Assembly: GCF_034521165.1 (NCBI RefSeq)
Contig: NZ_JAXHMV010000012.1
Location: 62,001 to 126,000 of the forward strand
DNA length: 64,000 bases
DNA from: Thiohalophilus sp.
GTDB lineage: Bacteria; Pseudomonadota; Gammaproteobacteria; UBA6429; Thiohalophilaceae
Direction: 5' to 3'
A model generated the notes under the pieces. The model was not told the origin of the DNA and searched no databases. It worked only from the letters and a program-made list of their open reading frames with translations. Shown in pieces: positions 8,269 to 17,456 of the stretch; position 1 is the first letter of the stretch, and each line of letters opens with the position of its first letter. Both the position numbers and the translations under genes were made by a program.

Positions 8269-9021
8269 TTATTTTTTCAGGTTGTTGGTCAGGGTTTCCA
8301 GCATATCCATCGGCAGGGGGAAGACGATGGTGTTGGTCTTGTCGTTGGCGATTTCCGTCAGGGTCTGCAGATAACGCAGTTGCAGGGCGGAACCCTGCCG
8401 GGCGAGGATTTCTGCGGCATTGGACAGTTCGCCGGCGGCCTGGCGTTCGCCTTCGGCATGTATGATCTTGGCGCGCCGCACCCGCTCGGCTTCGGCCTGT
8501 TTGGCGATGGCGCGAATCATGCTGTCATCGAGATCGACGTGCTTGATTTCCACGTTGCTGACCTTGATGCCCCAGGCATCGGTTTGTTCGTCGAGAATCT
8601 TCTGAATATCGGCGTTGAGCTTGTCGCGCTCGGAGAGCATTTCATCCAGCTCATGTTGTCCCAGCACGGAACGCAGGGTCGTCTGCGCCAGCTGGCTGGT
8701 GGCCGAATAGTAATCCTCTACCTGAATGATGGCCCGCTCCGGATCGACGACCCGGAAATAGAGCACGGCATTGACATGCACCGAGACATTGTCCTGGGAA
8801 ATCACATCCTGGCTGGGAACATCCATGACGATAATCCGCAGGTCCACCCTGACCATTTGCTGGATTAACGGGATGACGATGATGAAGCCGGGACCCTTGA
8901 CCTTCCAGAAGCGACCGAGTGTGAAAATGACGCCGCGTTCGTATTCTCGCAGAATGCGGATGGCGCTGAGTAAAAACGCGACTATCAGAATGATAATAAT
9001 ATATAAAGTGTAATCGCTCAT
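8269..9021 (-). CDS. Slipin (stomatin/SPFH family) membrane protein
   Basis: A 250-residue protein with one N-terminal hydrophobic segment (IIIILIVAFLLSAIRIL), then the band-7/SPFH domain beginning EYERGVIFTLGRF and the conserved core DVISQDNVSVHVNAVLYF. The helical tail has AEAERVRRAKIIHAEGE. Slipins form membrane-anchored scaffolds and are usually paired with an NfeD-type protease, as here: the nfeD-like gene upstream overlaps its start by 4 bp (ATGA). Confidence 0.94.
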   Translation of the reverse strand: MSDYTLYIIIILIVAFLLSAIRILREYERGVIFTLGRFWKVKGPGFIIVIPLIQQMVRVDLRIIVMDVPSQDVISQDNVSVHVNAVLYFRVVDPERAIIQVEDYYSATSQLAQTTLRSVLGQHELDEMLSERDKLNADIQKILDEQTDAWGIKVSNVEIKHVDLDDSMIRAIAKQAEAERVRRAKIIHAEGERQAAGELSNAAEILARQGSALQLRYLQTLTEIANDKTNTIVFPLPMDMLETLTNNLKK

Positions 9022-10391
9022 GTTACTTCTCCTTGGTTGGTCGGCTCGTCCAGCAGTTCCACCTGCAGGGTCAGTCCATCGGCCGCGATCACCCGGACCC
9101 GTTGTCCCGGCTGTAGCGGCTGATCGCAGGTGGCCTGCCAGTGTTCACTGTGAATCAAAATGGTGGCCCGATGATCGCCGGCGGTGATAACCGTGCCGGT
9201 GTCCGCGAGCAGTTGCTCCATGCCGCTTGCCACCGGTCGTCGTCGTGCTTTGAGGGCCAGGCCGATGACTACGATAAACATCAGAAGACTGCTGAGGGCA
9301 AACGCGGTGATGACCCCCGGGTTAATGCCGTATCCGGGCGCACTGGTGTCGATCAGAATGATTGAACCGAAAACGAAGGCGATCAGCCCGCCGATACCGA
9401 GAATGCCGAAGCTGGGCTGATAGGCTTCGCCGATCATCAGGGCAATGCCAAGCAGCAGCAGTGCCATGCCGGCATAATTGATCGGTAGTAATTGCAGGGC
9501 GTATAGCCCGAGTAACAGGCAGATGGCACCGATGGTGCCGGGAACAATGGCGCCGGGACTGGAGAATTCGAATATCAGGCCATAAATCCCGATTAACATC
9601 AGGATATAGGCAATATTGGGATTGGTGATCACGCTAAGCAAACGACTTCGCCAGTCGGGATTGGCGGTTTTAACATCCATCTCCAGGGTATTGAGGATGA
9701 CTGTCTGGCCCAGTACTTCCAGCTTCCGCCCGTCGAGCTGTTGCAGCAGATCGGCCGTGCTGCGTGCGACCAGGTCGATGACGTTCTTCTCCAGGGCTTC
9801 ACCGGCAGAGAGACTCGCGGCCTGGCGTACGGCCTGTTCGGCCCATTCGGCATTGCGTCCGTGTAACGCTGCCAGGCCCTGGATATAGGCCACTGCATCG
9901 TTGATGGCTTTGCGTTCGCTGGCCGATTTGGCGTCCCCGGTCTTGTCAGACTCGCTGTCGGGCTGTTTGTCCGGTTGACCCGGGCTCCCGAGTTTGACCG
10001 GGGTAGCGGCCCCCAGGTTGGTGCCTGGCGCCATGGCGGCAATATGACTGGCATAAAGAATGTATGTGCCGGCACTGGCCGCGCGGGAGCCGGTGGGTGC
10101 GACATAGGTCACAACCGGAATCGGGGAATTGGTGATAGTTTTGATAATGCCGCGCATGGCGCTGTCGAGCCCGCCGGGCGTGTCCATACGAATGATTATC
10201 AGGCCGATCTGCTCACCACGCGCCTGGTTGATGGCCCGGGTGATATAATCCTCCGTCGCCGGACCGATAACCTCTTCAATGCTCAGCTGTAACACACCGG
10301 GGGATGAGGCGTTGTCCGCGCTGACGGCCGGAGCGGAAAAACTGAACAATGTCAGGGATAACAATAATAACCGGGATAATTTCAACGTCAT
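9018..10391 (-). CDS. NfeD-like membrane-bound ClpP-class serine protease
   Basis: The start at 10391 (MTLKLSRLLLLSLTLF) gives a signal peptide and a 457-residue protein; a longer frame upstream is not convincing. The protease domain has the ClpP-like segments RMDTPGGLDSAMR and GSRAASAGTYIL, where the serine nucleophile lies. About four to five transmembrane helices follow (around residues 255-385), then a C-terminal OB-fold NfeD domain. The family cleaves stomatin-like partners; its 4-bp overlap with the slipin gene supports a functional pair. Confidence 0.93.
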   Translation of the reverse strand: MTLKLSRLLLLSLTLFSFSAPAVSADNASSPGVLQLSIEEVIGPATEDYITRAINQARGEQIGLIIIRMDTPGGLDSAMRGIIKTITNSPIPVVTYVAPTGSRAASAGTYILYASHIAAMAPGTNLGAATPVKLGSPGQPDKQPDSESDKTGDAKSASERKAINDAVAYIQGLAALHGRNAEWAEQAVRQAASLSAGEALEKNVIDLVARSTADLLQQLDGRKLEVLGQTVILNTLEMDVKTANPDWRSRLLSVITNPNIAYILMLIGIYGLIFEFSSPGAIVPGTIGAICLLLGLYALQLLPINYAGMALLLLGIALMIGEAYQPSFGILGIGGLIAFVFGSIILIDTSAPGYGINPGVITAFALSSLLMFIVVIGLALKARRRPVASGMEQLLADTGTVITAGDHRATILIHSEHWQATCDQPLQPGQRVRVIAADGLTLQVELLDEPTNQGEVT

Positions 10392-10457
10392 TAAACTCAC
10401 TCGCCAGGGTTTCCAACAAGCATAGCCGTTGCCCGGGTGCTTTTCGAGGGAGTCAGT

Positions 10458-10889
10458 ATGACATCGGGGAGAATAATGAATTTCAAGATCAACAGGCTTG
10501 TTCTGGCGGTTGTCGGCCGCCGGGCCGGTTCCCGGGCGGGCCATGCTGCCATGCTGTTTCTGGTTCTGGTTTTGCAACCGGTATGGCTGCCGGCTGAAGA
10601 ACAAATCAGTCGTGAAGAATATGTGGCCCAGTCCCACGAGGATTTACTGGGGCCCTGCAAGAGTCCGGCATTCGTCAAATGCCTGGGCACGACAGAAGCG
10701 CAATGCCTGCGGCAGGTCAACCAGCTGGTCAGGGATTGCAGTCGCAAGTTACCCGCGATCATCACCACAAAGAATTTCGACACGGTTGCGGATGATTATG
10801 CCAGCTGTGTCTTCGGTGGACTGCAGGAAACCTTCGGCATGAGCAGCGAGGAGATCGGCCAGTGTGAAAATCGCGCCGGTCTGCGCTGA
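10458..10889 (+). CDS. Secreted cysteine-containing protein of unknown function
   Basis: Starts are possible at 10458 (preceded by GAGGGAG) or 10476; the first gives 143 residues. After a basic N-terminus comes a hydrophobic stretch (AAMLFLVLVLQPVWLP) ending near PAEE, consistent with a signal peptide. The mature part holds six cysteines (GPCKS, VKCLG, AQCLR, RDCSR, ASCVF, QCEN), suggesting disulfides in the periplasm. It is divergent from nfeD with 66 bp between starts. Family not recognised. Confidence 0.65.
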   Translation: MTSGRIMNFKINRLVLAVVGRRAGSRAGHAAMLFLVLVLQPVWLPAEEQISREEYVAQSHEDLLGPCKSPAFVKCLGTTEAQCLRQVNQLVRDCSRKLPAIITTKNFDTVADDYASCVFGGLQETFGMSSEEIGQCENRAGLR

Positions 10890-10965
10890 GCGGCGTTCCC
10901 TCTGTTCCCCGGAGTCAAATCAAATCAAATCGGGCCGGTCTCCGCGATGCCGGTCTCAATGCGGC

Positions 10966-13152
10966 TTATTTCAGGGACAGAACCGCTTTTTGTCGGTGTC
11001 GAAATTCCCAGCAGTGATGAATTTTTGGATTGCGTTCAAAATCGCGCGGCAGTGTCTGATGATGAATATCCGTGATATCCAGCGCTGTCAGCGCCTGCTC
11101 GTCCAGTTTGAAATTGCGCAGGTTGGTGGAAAACAGCAAGACGCCGTCCTTGCGTAACCGCTTCATGCACTGGCGAATGAGCCAGACGTGATCGCGCTGG
11201 ATATCCAGATTCGTCTGCATTCGCTTGGAAGTGGAAAAGCTGGGCGGATCGAGAAATATCAGATCGTACTGTGGGGCAGTAACCTCCTGTTGCAGCCATT
11301 CCACACAATCGCGCTGGATAAAGCGATGCTCGCTGCCGTTCAGGTCGTTGAGTTGCATATTGCGCCGCGCCCAGTCGAGATAGGTTTTTGACATATCGAT
11401 CGTGGTGGTACTGCGGGCACCGCCATGGGCGGCATAGACCGTGGCGGTGCCGGTATAGGCAAACAGGTTAAGAAAATCGCCGCCCGTGGCCAGCTCGCCG
11501 AGACGGGCGCGCACCAGGCGATGATCCAGAAACAGTCCGGTGTCGAGATAATCCTCGAAATTGACCCAGAAACGACAGCCGTCTTCCGTCACCGGGTGAA
11601 AGTGGCGTTGCTCGGCCAGCTTTTCGTACTGGGCCGTACCTTTTTGTCGCTGACGGACCTTGAAAAAGAGTTGCTGTTCGTCGATCTGCAGGGTATCGAG
11701 AATCACGCCGAGGGCTTCACGCAACCGTTGCCGGGCCCTGGCGCTGTCCACGCTGCGCGGCGGTGCGTATTCCTGGACATGAACCCGGCGCTGGTCTCCC
11801 TCATAGACATCGATGGCCAGTGCGTATTCGGGCATGTCGGCGTCATACAGTCGATAACAGTGAATGTTTTCCCGTGCCAGCCAGCGCGACAGCTGTTTGC
11901 GGTTTTTCTGCAGCCGGTTGGCCAGCATCCGGGCATTATCGGTGAACTCCGCCGGCGTCAACGGCCGGGGATAACCGCGCGGGGTGATGTCGTGCCGGTT
12001 ATCTACCGTGTAGTGGAACAGCTTGCATTCGATGGGGCCATTATACAGGCTGTGACGGCGCAGACTGCGCAGTTGCAGCTGACCGGTGAGTTCCGGGTTG
12101 CCGGTGAACAGGGCCACCTGCCAGCCGCTGAACTGTTGTTTGAGTAACTGACCGAGTTGTTGATACACCAATGGCAGATCGGAGTCGCTGCCCAGTCGCT
12201 CGCCGTAGGGGGGATTGACGATGACCAGGCCGGGTTGCAGGTCGGGGGCGGGTTGCAGCTGCTGCAGCGACTGGCAGTGCAGTTCAATGGTGTCCTCCAG
12301 ATCGGCGGCCTGGACATTTTGCCGGGCGCCGTCGATGGCCCGTTCATCGATATCATAGCCGTGGATGGCCGGCAGGCGGCTCAGACCCTGCTCACGGCGC
12401 TGTTGGGCTTCGTCATACAGCGTTTGCCACAGGGCCGGTTGATGCTGCCGCCAGCCGCTGAAACCCCAGTACTCCCGCAGCAGCCCCGGAGCAATGTCCC
12501 CGGCAATCCAGGCACCTTCAATGAGCAGGGTCCCCGAGCCACACATGGGGTCCAGCAGCGTCCCCTGTTCACGCGCAATCGCCGGCCAGCCGGCGCGCAG
12601 CAAGATGGCGGCGGCCAGATTCTCTTTCAGTGGCGCGGCGCCGCCGGCCCGCCGATAACCCCGCCGATGCAGGGAATCGCCGGCGAGATCCAGGCTGATG
12701 CTGGCCTGGTTGCGATGCACATAGACATTGATCCGCACATCGGGCCAGCCGGTGTCGATCGACGGCCGCTCGCCGTCGCGATCGCGGAATTGATCCACCA
12801 CGGCATCCTTGGCCTTGAGCGCACCGTACTGGCTGTGTGTGATGGTGGACTGGCTGCTTTGAAACTGGACGGCAAAGGTATCGGTGACGCCGAAATGGTC
12901 GCGCCAGTCGATCTGTTGCACGCCCCGGTAAAGGGCCTCGGACGAATCGGCCGTGAAACTGGCCAGTTCCAGCAGGACCCGATTGGCCACCCGGCTCCAG
13001 AGACAGACCCGGTAAGCCTCCTCGAGGGTGCCGCGAAAACGGACCCCGCCACGGGTTTCCTGCGCCTGCTCGATGCCCAGCGCATGCAGTTCTTCGGCCA
13101 GGAGCGACTCCAGGTGGAGGGGGGCGGTGACAAACAGGGCGTAATCGGACAT
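10966..13152 (-). CDS. rlmKL: RlmKL, bifunctional 23S rRNA methyltransferase
   Basis: A 728-residue fusion typical of gammaproteobacteria. The N-terminal half has the THUMP domain and an RlmL-type methyltransferase with the NPPYGERL motif (m2G2445). The C-terminal half is an RlmK-type domain with FAYTGTATVYAAHGGA for S-adenosylmethionine binding and LDPPSFSTSKRM as the catalytic motif (m7G2069). Both halves keep their motifs, so both activities are expected. The protein acts on 23S rRNA during large-subunit assembly. It stands alone between convergent and divergent neighbours. Confidence 0.97.
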   Translation of the reverse strand: MSDYALFVTAPLHLESLLAEELHALGIEQAQETRGGVRFRGTLEEAYRVCLWSRVANRVLLELASFTADSSEALYRGVQQIDWRDHFGVTDTFAVQFQSSQSTITHSQYGALKAKDAVVDQFRDRDGERPSIDTGWPDVRINVYVHRNQASISLDLAGDSLHRRGYRRAGGAAPLKENLAAAILLRAGWPAIAREQGTLLDPMCGSGTLLIEGAWIAGDIAPGLLREYWGFSGWRQHQPALWQTLYDEAQQRREQGLSRLPAIHGYDIDERAIDGARQNVQAADLEDTIELHCQSLQQLQPAPDLQPGLVIVNPPYGERLGSDSDLPLVYQQLGQLLKQQFSGWQVALFTGNPELTGQLQLRSLRRHSLYNGPIECKLFHYTVDNRHDITPRGYPRPLTPAEFTDNARMLANRLQKNRKQLSRWLARENIHCYRLYDADMPEYALAIDVYEGDQRRVHVQEYAPPRSVDSARARQRLREALGVILDTLQIDEQQLFFKVRQRQKGTAQYEKLAEQRHFHPVTEDGCRFWVNFEDYLDTGLFLDHRLVRARLGELATGGDFLNLFAYTGTATVYAAHGGARSTTTIDMSKTYLDWARRNMQLNDLNGSEHRFIQRDCVEWLQQEVTAPQYDLIFLDPPSFSTSKRMQTNLDIQRDHVWLIRQCMKRLRKDGVLLFSTNLRNFKLDEQALTALDITDIHHQTLPRDFERNPKIHHCWEFRHRQKAVLSLK

Positions 13153-13362
13153 GATGGGTTGAACCGCGGAAAAAGCGGGTAGTTTACCCTTTAATGCCCG
13201 GTTGCGGGCAGTCCCCGACCGTTTGTGCGGGATTTATTTCACGGCAAATTCGCGCCCGGTGCCCCGGGCAGGCTGGTATTCGGGAGCCGCTTTGTTATGA
13301 TGATGGCGGTCGCCTGAACCGGATAACAAGAACGACACTTTCGACTCTGCCGATACAGTATT

Positions 13363-13794
13363 ATGGAATTTTACGCGACTGCCCGCCTGCCGTTTACCCC
13401 CAACGAATTGCAACGCTATTTGCGCATCGACAACCTGCCATCATGGTGTGCGTCGATCGAAACCGTATTATCCCATCAGGGCGAGCGGGGACGCATTTAT
13501 TGCCTGTGGGGCGAGTTTGCCATACACCAGGAAATACTGCGGGACGGGGTACGTTTTACCCTGCCGGGCTGTCCCAATGCCGTGCAATGGAGCGTGACCG
13601 CCGACGCGGATCGGGGCCCGGGGCAGGTCGTGGTTCATTGCACGATCAACCGGCAACAGCCCGAGCCCGAATTTGTCGAATCGCTGGAACAGTTTGTAGC
13701 CGACTGGAAAGCGGGTCTGGAAGACTGGCAGGCCCGTCTGCAGGAACTCGCCGTCGATCGGTCGTCGGCTGAATGTGCCCCCTGGTACGGCTAG
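13363..13794 (+). CDS. Conserved hypothetical protein, 143 residues
   Basis: A soluble protein starting MEFYATARLPFTPNEL, rich in aromatic and charged residues, with no signal peptide or membrane segment. The middle (LPGCPNAVQWSVTAD) and a C-terminal helix (ESLEQFVADWKAGLEDWQARLQ, in two parts) are the only notable stretches. It is divergent from rlmKL with about 210 bp between them. I do not recognise the family. Confidence 0.65.
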   Translation: MEFYATARLPFTPNELQRYLRIDNLPSWCASIETVLSHQGERGRIYCLWGEFAIHQEILRDGVRFTLPGCPNAVQWSVTADADRGPGQVVVHCTINRQQPEPEFVESLEQFVADWKAGLEDWQARLQELAVDRSSAECAPWYG

Positions 13795-13802
13795 CCTTGC
13801 AA

Positions 13803-13898
13803 CGTCGCGCTCAGGGCCTGCCTCTGAAGCGGCCTGGTAAGGTAATGCCGTTTTGCCGCGCATGAACAGGCAGGCGTTGCCCCAGGCTCTGAGCGACG
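13803..13898. repeat. Imperfect long inverted repeat
   Basis: CGTCGCGCTCAGGGCCTG at the left end pairs, with one bulge and one mismatch, with the complement of CAGGCTCTGAGCGACG at the right end. Smaller stems (GCCGTTTTGCCGC region) lie inside. It starts 9 bp after the preceding gene and has no T-run, so it is not a standard terminator. No second copy was noticed in the window. Confidence 0.5.
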
Positions 13899-13980
13899 AT
13901 TGAAATCCCTATCCTCCCATGTTCCGTGACTTTCGCAAGATGCTAGAATCATTCATGCTATATCCGATAAGGAAGCTGTT

Positions 13981-14454
13981 ATGAATCGAATGCTACCGTT
14001 AATCGTATTGCTTTTAAGCAGCCGGGGTGTTGTTGCCGCCGACCAGGCGCCCTGGGGCAGTGCCGAGTCGCAACCGTATGATTATCAACCCCGGAAGGTG
14101 GTCTATGATGTGGCGGTATCGAGTCGCAAGCAGTTCGAGCAGGTGCTGGACCGGGCCAGTTATCTGAGCCAGGTCTATCACGCCGATCCGTTTGCCGCCT
14201 CGATCGTGCTGGTCTTACATGGCGATGAAATCCCCTTTTTCGGTATCAAGAACTATCTCAAGTACAAGGAGCTGGTCACCCGGGCCCGGAGCCTGACAGT
14301 GGGCGATGTGATCGACATTCGCATGTGCCGGATTGCCGCCCGGGGCCATGGTTATGACCCGGAAGATATCCACGGGTTCGTCCAGATGGTCCCGATGGCC
14401 GATGCGGAAATTATCCGTCTGCAGCGCGAGGAAGACTACGCCTACATGCAATAA
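13981..14454 (+). CDS. Periplasmic DsrE-like protein
   Basis: A 157-residue protein with a signal peptide (MNRMLPLIVLLLSSRGVVAA). The mature domain has the DsrE/DsrF-like layout: KVVYDVAVSSRKQFEQVLDR, SIVLVLHGDEIPFF, a helix KYKELVTRARSL and one cysteine in DIRMCRIAARGHG at the position of the sulfur-carrying or structural Cys in related proteins, ending GFVQMVPMADAEI. Such exported DsrE-like proteins are frequent in sulfur-oxidising proteobacteria but their function is not settled. It stands alone. Confidence 0.75.
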   Translation: MNRMLPLIVLLLSSRGVVAADQAPWGSAESQPYDYQPRKVVYDVAVSSRKQFEQVLDRASYLSQVYHADPFAASIVLVLHGDEIPFFGIKNYLKYKELVTRARSLTVGDVIDIRMCRIAARGHGYDPEDIHGFVQMVPMADAEIIRLQREEDYAYMQ

Positions 14455-14545
14455 CCCGGTTATCCGGACAAAAACAGAGCAATTTGAATGAATTTTGTAT
14501 TAACTTGCCGGTATAGTTTAACCGGTTTTGACAGGCACTGACCCC

Positions 14546-16135
14546 ATGGCGAAACAACAGAGCGGTTCAACGCCGTTTAAAAACCCGCGCAGTCATCTGA
14601 CAGTCCGTAACGCCACCAACCAGGATGTTCCGGCCATCGCCGCCTTGACGGACCGGGCGTATCGCAACAGCAGCGGTCAGTCGGGTTATTCGGAAGGCTC
14701 GATTCGCGGTCAGATTAACAATTATCCGGCCGGTCAGTTCGTGGTGCTGGTGGACGACCAGGTGGTCGGCTACTGCGCCACGTTCCGTATCGCCGGCAAG
14801 GTGGCACTGCGCCCCCACACCTGGGCGGAAATTACCGGTAATGGCTATGCGTCCCGGCATGATCCGGAAGGCGAGTGGCTGTACGGCATGGAAGTGGTGG
14901 TCGATCCCGAGTACCGCGGTTATCGCATCGGCAACCGCTTGTATAACGAACGCAAGAAATTGTGCGAATCACTCGGGCTCAAGGGAATTGTGTTTGCCGG
15001 CCGTCTGCCGACCCTGGCCAAGCGGATTAAACGTTTCAGCTCGGTCGAGGAGTACATCGAACAGGTCAAGCAGAAAAAACTGCGTGATCCGGTGCTCTCC
15101 TTCCAGTTGCGCAATGGTTTCGAGATTATCGGCATCATCGAGGACTACCTGGATTCCGATCGGGAATCGCTGGGCTATGCGGTACATCTGGTCTGGCACA
15201 ACCCCAAGGTGCCGCAGGAGGAGGAGCAGGAACGCAGCAAGCGCTATGGCGAACGCTTGCCGGATACGGTGCGTATCGGCACGGTGCAGTATATGCAGCG
15301 CCGGGTACGATCCTTCGACGAATTCCTTGGCATTGTCGAATACTTTGTTGATGTGGTGGCTGACTATCAGGGTGACTTTGTGGTTTTCCCGGAGATGTTC
15401 ACCCTCCAGCTACTGTCCATCGAGGATCAGCAGCTGCGTCCGTCCGAGTCGATTGAAGCATTAACCAAGTACACCCCTCATTTTGTCGAAGCCTTGCGGG
15501 AGATGGCGCTGCGCTACAATATCAATATTATCGGCGGCTCGCATCCGACCCGGGTCGAGAGCGGCCGGGTAGAGAATATTTCCTACGTGTTTTTGCGCGA
15601 CGGGCGGGTCCACGAGCAGGCCAAAATCCATCCCACGCCCAACGAGGTTTACTGGTGGAATATCGAGGGCGGCCGCGCGGTCAATGCCATCGAAACCGAC
15701 TGCGGTCCTATCGGGGTGTTGATCTGCTACGACTCGGAATTCCCCGAGCTGGGGCGGCACCTGGTGGATCAGGGAATTCAGATTCTGTTTGTCCCGTTTT
15801 GTACGGACGAACGCCAGAGTTACCTGCGGGTCCGTTACTGTTGCCAGGCCCGGGCGGTTGAAAACCAGCTTTATGTCGTTATGTCAGGGAATGTCGGCAA
15901 CCTGCCGAATGTCCACAATATGGATATTCAGTATGCCCAGAGCTGCATCCTGACGCCCTGTGACTTTCCCTTCGCGCGTGACGGGATCGCGGCCGATACC
16001 ACGCCGAATGCCGAAACGGTTGCGATTGCCGATTTACGCCCGGAAACCCTGCAGGTGGCCCGTAACAGCGGCACGGTCCAGAATCTGCATGATCGCCGTC
16101 ACGATCTTTATAATGTTCAGTGGCGTGGAAAATAA
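14546..16135 (+). CDS. Fused GNAT acetyltransferase and carbon-nitrogen hydrolase
   Basis: The ATG at 14546 (MAKQQSGST) gives 529 residues. Residues about 20-210 form a GNAT domain with the acetyl-CoA-binding segment VVDPEYRGYRIGNRLY. Residues about 235-520 form a nitrilase-superfamily domain with Glu in FPEMFTL, Lys in AKIHPTPNE and Cys in LICYDSEFPE, the complete triad. The fusion is a known architecture; it probably acts on an amide with or after N-acetylation, but the substrate is unknown. A desaturase gene follows on the same strand 49 bp downstream. Confidence 0.92.
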   Translation: MAKQQSGSTPFKNPRSHLTVRNATNQDVPAIAALTDRAYRNSSGQSGYSEGSIRGQINNYPAGQFVVLVDDQVVGYCATFRIAGKVALRPHTWAEITGNGYASRHDPEGEWLYGMEVVVDPEYRGYRIGNRLYNERKKLCESLGLKGIVFAGRLPTLAKRIKRFSSVEEYIEQVKQKKLRDPVLSFQLRNGFEIIGIIEDYLDSDRESLGYAVHLVWHNPKVPQEEEQERSKRYGERLPDTVRIGTVQYMQRRVRSFDEFLGIVEYFVDVVADYQGDFVVFPEMFTLQLLSIEDQQLRPSESIEALTKYTPHFVEALREMALRYNINIIGGSHPTRVESGRVENISYVFLRDGRVHEQAKIHPTPNEVYWWNIEGGRAVNAIETDCGPIGVLICYDSEFPELGRHLVDQGIQILFVPFCTDERQSYLRVRYCCQARAVENQLYVVMSGNVGNLPNVHNMDIQYAQSCILTPCDFPFARDGIAADTTPNAETVAIADLRPETLQVARNSGTVQNLHDRRHDLYNVQWRGK

Positions 16136-16184
16136 TCGTTTTAACTTCTATTTTTAAACGAACACGGATTTGGCGAGAATATTA

Positions 16185-17370
16185 ATGACGACTTATCTTG
16201 AAGGCCTCTGGCCCCTGACACCCTGGCAACTGGTTGTATGGACGCTGGTTGTGACCCATATCACCATTGCCAGTGTGACCATTTTTCTACACCGGGCCCA
16301 GGCGCACAACAGTGTCAAACTGCACCCGATCATCAGTCATTTTTTCCGTTTCTGGCTGTGGCTGACCACCGGCATGGTGACCCGCCAGTGGGTGGCGATC
16401 CATCGCAAGCATCACGCCAAATGCGAAACCGAGGAGGATCCTCACAGCCCGCAGGTCAGGGGAATTCGCAAGGTGTTGTTGCAGGGCAGCGAGCTGTATC
16501 GCGCCGAATCGGTCAATCAGGAAACGCTGGAACAGTATGGCAAGGGTACCCCGGATGACTGGCTGGAGCGCCATGTTTATACACCCCATCCCTTTGTCGG
16601 CATCATGCTGTTACTGGGGATGAATGTGCTCCTGTTCGGTCCCATCGGGATTACCATCTTTGCGGTGCAAATGCTCTGGATTCCGATCTGGGCGGCGGGG
16701 GTGATCAACGGCATTGGTCATTACTGGGGCTATCGTAATTACGAAACCCGCGATGCATCGCGCAACATTGTCCCCTGGGGGATTCTGATCGGCGGTGAGG
16801 AATTGCACAATAATCATCATGCGCATGCGGTGTCGGCCAGGCTGGCCAACAAGTGGTGGGAGCTGGATATCGGCTGGGTCTATATTCGCCTGCTAAGCCT
16901 GCTCGGACTGGCCCGGGTTCGTTCCGTCGCCCCGCGCATCCGACGACTGGCCGACAAGCAAGTGCTGGATATGGAAACCCTGCGGGCGGTGATGCGTAAC
17001 CGCTTCCATGTGCTCAAATTGTATGGTCGACAGGTTGTCATACCGGTTTTACAGGCAGAACGACATGCCCTGGATGATGAGCTACCGCCGGTTTTACCGT
17101 CGTTTACGCAAATGGATGACGCGCGAGGATCTCAAGCTCGACCATCAGGAGAATCGGATTCTGAACGAGACATTGAGCCAGAACCAGACCCTGGAAACGG
17201 TTTATCGCTTCAAACAGCAGCTCAAGGACTTGTGGGCCCGCTCGGCGACCAACTCCGCCCTGCGTCTGCAATGGTTGCAACAGTGGTGCAGTGATGCCGA
17301 GCGCACGGGCATCGCGGCGCTGGAGGACTTTGCAAGGAACCTCAGAGGCTACACTTTGCAGAATCATTAA
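16185..17370 (+). CDS. Acyl-CoA desaturase, interrupted by a one-base frameshift
   Basis: The ATG at 16185 opens a membrane-bound fatty acid desaturase with three histidine boxes: HRAQAH, HRKHHAKCE and HNNHHAH, and several hydrophobic segments. It introduces a double bond into acyl chains at the inner membrane. The first frame continues to 17294 with an unrelated-looking tail. The second frame, ending at 17370, carries the usual C-terminal helices (TVYRFKQQLKDLWARSA, WCSDAERTGIAALEDFA). Removing one T from the TTTT run at 17092-17095 joins the two into about 394 residues, the normal family length. It is either a true frameshift or a sequencing error. Confidence 0.82.
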
Positions 17371-17456
17371 GTGGTTACTGTGCCCAGCCTCTTTGGGGCA
17401 AATATCGCATGTTTGGCGTGATGCGGGCTGGTATTCTGCGCGCCTGCGGCCCGGTT

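Noticed and set aside
12157..13182. A 341-codon frame antisense to rlmKL
   Set aside because: Same reason: full overlap with a conserved gene and no recognisable protein features.
17008..17370. A separate 120-residue gene after the desaturase
   Set aside because: Its sequence is the missing C-terminus of the desaturase in a shifted frame, so it is treated as part of that gene.
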